Positions 43,230-48,654 of a DNA stretch of 48,654 nt are shown in pieces (positions within the stretch are counted from its first letter, which is position 1; every line of letters starts with the position of its first letter). The stretch spans positions 1 through 48,654 of the forward strand of contig ONVC01000018.1 of the NCBI GenBank assembly GCA_900321205.1, given 5' to 3'. The DNA is from an uncultured Acinetobacter sp. (GTDB lineage Bacteria > Cyanobacteriota > Vampirovibrionia > Gastranaerophilales > Gastranaerophilaceae). The position numbers and the translations under genes are program-made. The notes under the pieces are model-generated. The model did not search any database, was not told the origin of the DNA, and saw nothing but the letters and a program-made list of their open reading frames with translations.

Positions 43230-44300
43230 ATGATGGTGAATAGTGTAGAAAGCATAAAAATAAATTACAACTCTCCTGCGTTCAGGAGTGAAAGAGTTGT
43301 TGCTACGGAACAAAAAGGGCATGACGATTTTGTTTCATCTAAAAAAGAAGCTAAAAATGATAAGGCATGGTATATAGCAGGCGGTCTTGTACTTGCCGGA
43401 ACAGGTGCATTTTTAGCTCACCGTGCAGGCTGGTGGAAAGGTGCAGAGGTAAACAATAACGCTGTATCAGATACTATATTCAAAAAAGTTGATGAGGCTA
43501 AAAAATATTTTGAAAATCTTGGTATAAATACAGAGTTCCGAGACGTGACGGATGAGCATTTACCTCTTTTAAACAGAATAAAAGATGACCTTAAAAAGTT
43601 AAAAAAACTGGATGTTAAGTTTAAAAAACCGGATACGCTTACTATATCTGACTGGCATAAAGCGGAAGAGTACGAGGAACTCTGCCGTAAAAGAGGGATT
43701 ACAATGGAGCGCAAGGAAGAATACCATGCCTTTTGCCAGGGAGATGAAAAAGGCGGAAATCATATTTTTGTGAACTCCTCTAAACCGAATACTGACTGGT
43801 TCAGGCATGAGATGGGGCATGCCAATCACCTTAGAGGACATGACAGCTATTGGGAAGCAAAAGGGATACAAAATCATGACTTTGCTGATAAACAATTGGA
43901 ACTTTTGGGGCAGGATATGAAAATATTCAGAGGAACAAATGATTTTAAAAATATTTTCCATTTTAGTCCTCAAAATAATTCTACAAGATTTGTTTTCCCG
44001 AATCAGGATATGGAAACAAGATATGTGTACGTAAAAAATGTTGTTAACAGAATGAATGAAGAAACACACTGCTATTCTCCGCATGATTTGGATGAGCATG
44101 TTGCGTACGTTTTTGACGGTCTGGTAAAAGGTGAAAAATTCTCCGATGAAGTCATGCTCTATTATGATTTCGTAGGCGGGGCAAGAATACCAAATCTTAA
44201 AATAGACGGCAAATCTTATGATGAATATATAGAATCACTGTACAACAATGCCGGGCTTGTACAAAAACTCAGGGATAATATAAAGATTTTGAAACTTTAA
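43230..44300 (+). CDS. Membrane protein with HEMGH motif (putative metallopeptidase)
   Basis: I do not recognise the family. From ATG 43230 the 356-residue protein starts with a polar segment (IKINYNSPAFRSERV), has one membrane helix (47-65, YIAGGLVLAGTGAFLAHRAG), a charged helical region, and then HEMGHANH (193-200), a HExxH zinc signature followed by many His and Asp residues (RGHDSYWEAKG). A late HDLDEHVAYVFDG might give the third ligand. The start is uncertain: ATG 43230, ATG 43233 and TTG 43209 are in frame. It is monocistronic. Confidence 0.7.
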   Translation: MMVNSVESIKINYNSPAFRSERVVATEQKGHDDFVSSKKEAKNDKAWYIAGGLVLAGTGAFLAHRAGWWKGAEVNNNAVSDTIFKKVDEAKKYFENLGINTEFRDVTDEHLPLLNRIKDDLKKLKKLDVKFKKPDTLTISDWHKAEEYEELCRKRGITMERKEEYHAFCQGDEKGGNHIFVNSSKPNTDWFRHEMGHANHLRGHDSYWEAKGIQNHDFADKQLELLGQDMKIFRGTNDFKNIFHFSPQNNSTRFVFPNQDMETRYVYVKNVVNRMNEETHCYSPHDLDEHVAYVFDGLVKGEKFSDEVMLYYDFVGGARIPNLKIDGKSYDEYIESLYNNAGLVQKLRDNIKILKL

Positions 44301-44392
44301 TGGATTTTGTAGTTATCCCTCGGATTTAATCACTTATCGCTAATTAAAAACAGTTTCCCGTGTCATTATTTTCTTAGAAAGGGAAATCAGTT

Positions 44393-44926
44393 ATGTCAGA
44401 GAGCAGATTTTTAAGCGGTGTTCTTACAGAAGGTATATTATTGCTTGTATTAGGACTGGGAATGCTTATTCTGCCGAAGGTTACAATGCTGTCTTTCGGT
44501 TTTATGATGTGTTTGTCTTTTATAATTTACGGCGGATATATGGTTATAAACGCCATTATTACAAGAAATTTTTCAAGGCATTTCCTTCTTAACATAATAG
44601 TCGGAATAATTTTGTTCCTGTCGGGTGTAATGTTATTCTTGGTATCGGTGTTGGATGCTATGGTAATAACAGGTTTGTTCGGAGTATATTTTATTCTCAA
44701 AAGTCTTTCATCATCAGCCTTCAGTATTCAGACAAGAAAGACGCTTAATTTTTGGTGGATGTGTATGTTTCTTGCAATTTTGGAACTGATGTTCGGAATA
44801 GCCGTTATTGTATTGCTTCCGACAGCTGCTCTTTGGTTAACCGGAGTTCTTGCCGGCATGGATTTTATTTTTTCCGGTATGGTGTATATGAATATGTATA
44901 TCTCAACAAAATACGTGCAGGGTTAG
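44393..44926 (+). CDS. HdeD/DUF308-like membrane protein
   Basis: The 177-residue protein has six predicted membrane helices in three pairs, starting LSGVLTEGILLLVLGLGMLILPKVT, which is the repeat pattern of the HdeD/DUF308 family (acid-resistance membrane protein in E. coli). Function here is unknown. AAGGGA precedes the ATG by about 8 nt. It lies 92 bp after the putative metallopeptidase gene and 156 bp before trkA. Confidence 0.82.
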   Translation: MSESRFLSGVLTEGILLLVLGLGMLILPKVTMLSFGFMMCLSFIIYGGYMVINAIITRNFSRHFLLNIIVGIILFLSGVMLFLVSVLDAMVITGLFGVYFILKSLSSSAFSIQTRKTLNFWWMCMFLAILELMFGIAVIVLLPTAALWLTGVLAGMDFIFSGMVYMNMYISTKYVQG

Positions 44927-44990
44927 GGGTAAATATATTGTGATTAATTGAAAAGCTAATGCACCATATAAATTTGCAGTCCTTTCTCAT

Positions 44991-45034
44991 TTATATTTCC
45001 CCGTCCTGTATTTACCCCGCCCTGTATTTACCCC
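44991..45034. promoter_or_regulatory. Tandem 16-bp-period repeat upstream of trkA
   Basis: CCTGTATTTACCCC occurs at 45005-45018 and 45021-45034 (16-bp period), preceded by a degenerate third copy, TATATTTCCCC. The array ends 12 bp before the trkA -35 hexamer, a position fit for an activator or repressor. Confidence 0.5.
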
Positions 45035-45046
45035 CCCCTTTACAAA

Positions 45047-45076
45047 TTGACTTCAATCCTTATTTTTGCTTAAAAT
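45047..45076 (+). promoter_or_regulatory. trkA promoter, predicted leaderless start
   Basis: TTGACT (45047-45052), 18-nt spacer, TAAAAT (45071-45076), then 6 nt to ATG 45083. Confidence 0.6.
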
Positions 45077-45082
45077 AATCGT

Positions 45083-46423
45083 ATGAAAATAATAATTTTT
45101 GGTGCGAACGAAATAGGCTTCATGATAGCTCAGGAGTTCTACACCGATAACGATATAACAGTAATAGACGATGAGAGAAATAAAATTGATGCGTTTAATA
45201 AACTGGATGTAGGATTTATCTCCGGAAATGCGTCAAATATAGAAATATTGAAACAGGCAGGAATAAAAAACTCTGACGTTTTTATTGCCTGTAATGATTC
45301 TGACGAGCTTAACATTGTTGCGTGTCTTACGGTTAAAAGATTAAGTAAGGCAAAAACGCTTTGTTTTGTAAGAAAAGAAGAATATAAATCCTCTTTGACT
45401 CTTGCAAAAGATGCGGATTATAATACTGAGTTTTATATTGATAATGTTATCTGGCCGGATGATTTGCTGACTCAGGAAATTTTCAGGATTATAACTGTTG
45501 CAAAGGCGTTAGATGTAGAAAATTTTGCTGACGGAAGAGCCAGACTGCTCGAATATAAAATTCCGAAATACTCTCCTCTTGTGAAAACTCAGGTGAAAAA
45601 TTGTGATTTTCCGAAGGATACACTTATTGTCGGTATTACAAGAGAAGGAGAACTGTTTATTCCTAACGGGGAAACAACTCTCTTAGAAAACGATAAAGTT
45701 ATTTTTATGGGGCTTTCTCATTCCTTGAATATTCTTGCCGGCAAGTTTTTCCACGAAAAGGAGTTTGTAAAATATGTTACGATAATCGGGTGCGGAAGTG
45801 TCGGTTTAAAACTGGCTAAAACATTAGAGAATCTTCATCTTAAATTAAAAATTATAGAAAAAGACGAGGATAGATGTAACTATCTGGCAGAAGAACTTAA
45901 CAACGCTCTTATCATTAATGGTGACGGAACTGATTTGGCTCTGTTGAACGAAGAGGATATAGCGTCATCTGATGTTGTGGTAAGTGCCACAAATAATGAC
46001 GAAAAAAATCTTCTTTGCTCGCTTCTGCTGAAACATTTAGGTGCAGCAAGAGTTATATCAAGAGTTTCAAAAGATACAAACGTTGCCTTGTTTGAACAGG
46101 TCGGAATAGATATTGCAATATCGTCAAAAACAGCGTCTCTGAATGAAATTAAAAACAGCATTAAAGATACAAATATCGGTATTCTTGCAACTGTTGAACA
46201 GGGTCAGGGAGAGGTTTTGAATATAGAATTGCCGCAGGATTTTGAGACAATAAAACTCATGGATTTGAAGCTTCCTTCAAAGGCAATCCTGGGTGTAATA
46301 CAGAGAAGAAACAGAATAATTATTCCGAACGGTTCAACGCAGATAATGGGAGAGGATAATGTAATCGTCTTTACAACGAGTACGAATGCACAGATTATTA
46401 AAAAATTCTTTGAGGGTATTTAG
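45083..46423 (+). CDS. trkA: Trk potassium uptake regulatory subunit TrkA
   Basis: TrkA is the cytoplasmic NAD(H)-binding ring that gates the TrkH channel. The 446-residue protein has two RCK-N Rossmann domains (MKIIIFGANEIGFMIAQEF at 1-19 and VTIIGCGSVGLKLAKTL near 232) each followed by an RCK-C domain (NCDFPKDTLIVGITREGELFIPNG and MDLKLPSKAILGVIQRRNRIIIPNG), the normal full-length duplicated form. trkH follows 2 nt after the stop. The mRNA is predicted leaderless. Confidence 0.95.
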   Translation: MKIIIFGANEIGFMIAQEFYTDNDITVIDDERNKIDAFNKLDVGFISGNASNIEILKQAGIKNSDVFIACNDSDELNIVACLTVKRLSKAKTLCFVRKEEYKSSLTLAKDADYNTEFYIDNVIWPDDLLTQEIFRIITVAKALDVENFADGRARLLEYKIPKYSPLVKTQVKNCDFPKDTLIVGITREGELFIPNGETTLLENDKVIFMGLSHSLNILAGKFFHEKEFVKYVTIIGCGSVGLKLAKTLENLHLKLKIIEKDEDRCNYLAEELNNALIINGDGTDLALLNEEDIASSDVVVSATNNDEKNLLCSLLLKHLGAARVISRVSKDTNVALFEQVGIDIAISSKTASLNEIKNSIKDTNIGILATVEQGQGEVLNIELPQDFETIKLMDLKLPSKAILGVIQRRNRIIIPNGSTQIMGEDNVIVFTTSTNAQIIKKFFEGI

Positions 46424-46425
46424 GG

Positions 46426-47889
46426 GTGAGATTATCATATCTGGCATACACATTCAGTTTGGTTATTAAGTACTTTAGTATAGTGCTTTTCTTTCCCGTA
46501 ATTGTTGCTCTTTGGTATAAAGAATACTTTTCAATACCGCCATTTCTTATATCCGTAATAACGGCTGTTATCATGGCATTTGTTATCAAACGTTCCGTAA
46601 GCGGCGCAAAAAATATTAAGTCTGTTAATGATATTAAAAAATCGGAAGGTTTGGCGGTTGTAACATTTTCATGGATTTTTGCGGGACTTTTTGCATCGAT
46701 TCCGTATATGTTTATGGACATAACTCCGATAAATGCTTTGTTTGAAGGGTTTTCCGGAATTACGGCAACGGGCGCAACAGCGTTTAAGTCTTTTGATTAT
46801 CCGCATGCACTTCTGTTTTGGCGTTCTTTTACCCAATGGCTCGGCGGTATGGGTATTATCGTCCTGTTTATTGCGGTACTTCCGCAGCTTGCGATTGCAG
46901 GCAGACAGTTGTTTTTTGCCGAGGCACCCGGACCTACCGAGGAAAAGTTTACACCGCGTATAAAAAGTACGGCAGCTGCGCTCTGGAAAATATATGCAGG
47001 ACTTACTTTGCTGTGCTTTGTTCTTATAACAAATATGGGCATGGGGTTTTTTGAAGGACTTTGTACTTCTTTCTCGACAATGTCAGGCGGAGGCTTTTCG
47101 CCCAATCCTGACAGTTTAATCGGGCAGTCACATAATATACTTTGGGTAATCACGTTTTTTATGTTTTTTGCAGGTACAAGCTTTAACCTCCAGCACAGAG
47201 CTTGGATGAAGTTAAATCCGCTTGTTCTTTTTAGGAACGAAGAGTTCAGGATGTATTTTTACGCAGTGGTTGTAATAGCTTTTTTGCTTGCTTTTTCTCT
47301 GTTTGCAAATATGCATTATACGTTCTCTGACAGTATGGTTCATGCGTTTTTTAACGTATCGTCTCTGATTTCTTCAACCGGATTTTGCAGTGTTGATTTT
47401 GCAAAATGGGATTATACAAGTAAAATTTTGCTTTTTGCCGTAATGCTTTTCGGAAGCTGCGCAAGTTCAGCAGGCGGCGGTTTGAAGGTTACAAGGTGGC
47501 TTTTAATTTTCAAAATAATGAAATCTGAGATGATGAAAATTCTTCATCCTAAGGCTGTTTACAACATAAAAATCGGAAACTATACTATACCGAAAGAAAT
47601 TATGTACCAGACGCTGATGTTTGTATCGTTTTATTTTGCGTTTATCGTTTTGTCTGCGTTTTTGATTGCTATGCTGGAAAAAGATACGATTGTAGCCGTT
47701 GTCGGTTCGGTTGCCGCTGTCGGTAACATAGGTCCGGGACTCGGTCAGGTTATAGGACCGATGGGAAGTTTTGCGGATTTGTCAGTCGGAACAAAAATTA
47801 TTTTTATTATTGATATGCTTGCCGGCAGACTTGAACTTATTCCGTTCCTGGTTTTGTTCCAGAAAGATTTGTGGATATTTAAGAGATAA
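46426..47889 (+). CDS. trkH: Trk potassium uptake channel TrkH
   Basis: TrkH is the pore-forming membrane subunit of the potassium uptake system. The 487-residue protein has about ten membrane segments and four P-loop repeats with selectivity glycines, seen as GITATGATAFKSF, FSTMSGGGFSPNPDS, ISSTGFCSVDFAKW and VGNIGPGLG. The start is GTG with AGGGG upstream; a TrkA stop 2 nt away implies coupled translation. It is convergent with the small secreted-protein gene 7 bp downstream. Confidence 0.95.
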   Translation: MRLSYLAYTFSLVIKYFSIVLFFPVIVALWYKEYFSIPPFLISVITAVIMAFVIKRSVSGAKNIKSVNDIKKSEGLAVVTFSWIFAGLFASIPYMFMDITPINALFEGFSGITATGATAFKSFDYPHALLFWRSFTQWLGGMGIIVLFIAVLPQLAIAGRQLFFAEAPGPTEEKFTPRIKSTAAALWKIYAGLTLLCFVLITNMGMGFFEGLCTSFSTMSGGGFSPNPDSLIGQSHNILWVITFFMFFAGTSFNLQHRAWMKLNPLVLFRNEEFRMYFYAVVVIAFLLAFSLFANMHYTFSDSMVHAFFNVSSLISSTGFCSVDFAKWDYTSKILLFAVMLFGSCASSAGGGLKVTRWLLIFKIMKSEMMKILHPKAVYNIKIGNYTIPKEIMYQTLMFVSFYFAFIVLSAFLIAMLEKDTIVAVVGSVAAVGNIGPGLGQVIGPMGSFADLSVGTKIIFIIDMLAGRLELIPFLVLFQKDLWIFKR

Positions 47890-47896
47890 CTAAAAT

Positions 47897-48361
47897 TTAA
47901 TTTTTAAACTTGTGAAATTTCGGATATCTTGTATCAACGGAGTTTACGTTGTCTTTATAGTCTGCGTATTTGTATATTCCTTCTCCCGTGTTTGCGTGGG
48001 GTCTGACAATATATGGTGTTCTTGTTTTATAAAACGGTGCAGGATAGAACTCGGTATGTCTCGGGTAGTATCTTCCGTTATTACCATAAAATCCTGAATG
48101 CCAGGTTCCTATGGGCATCATGTTTTCGTCATAAAAAGTTTGTGAATATTCGGTTAACGTTTTTTTATCAGGTGCATTTTGAATTATATTATCGGGGTTT
48201 TCAATTTTTCTGTCATTGAAATCATACAGCTGATAGCTGTCACCTTCTTTTTTGTAAGTTCCGACTCTGTTTCCGTACTCGTCATATACTTTTATTGCAT
48301 AAGCAAATGTTTCTGTAACGGTTAAAAATAAGATAGCTGAAAGTATTAAAATTCTGCGCAT
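47897..48361 (-). CDS. Small secreted protein of unknown function
   Basis: From ATG 48361 (AAAGGGG 8 nt upstream) the protein has 154 residues with a signal peptide (MRRILILSAILFLTVTETFA). The mature part is rich in Tyr, Asn, Arg and Pro with YDEYGNRVGTYKKEGDSYQLYDFNDRKIENP, reminiscent of YD/RHS-like beta-hairpins, and a Tyr/His-rich end (HTEFYPAPFYKTRTPYIVRPHANTGEG). It is probably an envelope protein. An upstream in-frame start at 48469 would disrupt the signal peptide and is rejected. No known family. Confidence 0.75.
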   Translation of the reverse strand: MRRILILSAILFLTVTETFAYAIKVYDEYGNRVGTYKKEGDSYQLYDFNDRKIENPDNIIQNAPDKKTLTEYSQTFYDENMMPIGTWHSGFYGNNGRYYPRHTEFYPAPFYKTRTPYIVRPHANTGEGIYKYADYKDNVNSVDTRYPKFHKFKN

Positions 48362-48450
48362 AGCAAGCCCCTTTACCTGTACAACGATTATTATAATATA
48401 ATTGTTCATTTTATATAATCTGGTGTTAATTATTAATATCTTTTTATATG

Positions 48451-48654
48451 TCATTTTCTTTGTCCGCAAAGAAAATGACGAAAAGAAACTCTTTGGGCTC
48501 GAACTTCATTCGCTAAACATTTGTACGGTTCGACCTGAAATCGGCAAACTCGCTGCGCTCAAACAATGCCGATTTTGTTGTTGTCTCACCTACATTGTTT
48601 GCTCATTACGTTAGGCCCAAAAGATAGAAATAATTAATTTTTCCCAAGCCTAAC
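48451..48654. repeat. Likely dispersed palindromic repeat element
   Basis: This 200-bp stretch has no credible gene. It opens with a perfect 12-bp hairpin (TCATTTTCTTTG/CAAAGAAAATGA with loop TCCG, 48451-48478), then CGAAC/GTTCG, then AAATCGGCA/TGCCGATTT (48537-48573). It ends at the window edge in GTTAGGC/GCCTAAC (48610-48616 and 48648-48654). Stacked inverted repeats are typical of dispersed intergenic repeats. Confidence 0.5.

Noticed and set aside
46797..47153. Minus-strand ORF inside trkH
   Set aside because: Antisense to a fully conserved membrane protein, with no start signal.
48402..48614. Plus-strand 70-codon ORF at the window end
   Set aside because: It reads through stacked inverted repeats, a known source of spurious ORFs, and lacks a ribosome binding site.

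Overview
The window reads as a chromosomal stretch of a low-GC, strictly anaerobic, fermentative bacterium with a Gram-negative-type envelope. Two [FeFe]-hydrogenase proteins, AdhE, Rex, a second iron alcohol dehydrogenase and CstA point to fermentation. A secreted haemagglutinin-type exoprotein and a lipoprotein signal peptidase point to an outer membrane and lipoproteins. Gene style and family mix suggest the gut lineage Gastranaerophilales (non-photosynthetic Cyanobacteria, 'Melainabacteria'). That placement is an inference from content, not from a marker gene. No phage, IS element or CRISPR array was seen.

Layout. 1-2.1 kb: the 3' part of an adenine DNA methyltransferase, then an intergenic region that appears to hold a type I toxin-antitoxin locus (a 24-residue hydrophobic peptide on the minus strand and an antisense RNA on the plus strand). 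2.1-12.6 kb: housekeeping genes, namely an EF-hand protein, pgeF, proB, thrC, a lone receiver protein, a secreted protein, lspA, a TspO-like protein, a comM/yifB ATPase, an acyltransferase, an ATP-grasp protein and a family 4 uracil-DNA glycosylase. 12.6-20.7 kb: a minus-strand run with ribD, an endonuclease IV-like protein, a formyltransferase and a Cys-rich redox protein, then TPR and Cys-cluster proteins and a UPF0210 protein. 20.8-25.2 kb: three surface or secreted genes, one being a haemagglutinin-type exoprotein whose 3' end is frameshifted. 25.3-29.2 kb: a TPR protein, a diguanylate cyclase and CstA.

29.4-39.3 kb is one tightly packed plus-strand operon for redox balance: adhE, rex, a thioredoxin-like ferredoxin, a sensory-type [FeFe] hydrogenase with a PAS domain, a PP2C/SpoIIE phosphatase, a second thioredoxin-like ferredoxin, a second [FeFe] hydrogenase, an unknown 138-residue protein and an iron alcohol dehydrogenase. 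Rex would sense NADH/NAD+. The promoter in front of adhE is surrounded by four copies of a CACRATTAA element.

39.35-40.0 kb is non-coding and unusual. A tRNA-Pro(CGG) gene has its 3' end duplicated 153 bp downstream. On its 5' side are three structured repeat units of 110-149 bp, each starting with the 5' end of the tRNA and carrying a hairpin with compensatory base changes. 40.2-48.4 kb holds hsp20, a PHP phosphoesterase, a degenerate HD-GYP protein, a putative metalloprotease, an HdeD-like membrane protein, the trkA-trkH potassium uptake pair and a small secreted protein. The final 200 bp look like a dispersed palindromic repeat.

A theme across the window is leaderless transcription: at least eight genes have a -10 hexamer ending only 6-7 nt before the start codon, with no Shine-Dalgarno sequence between.
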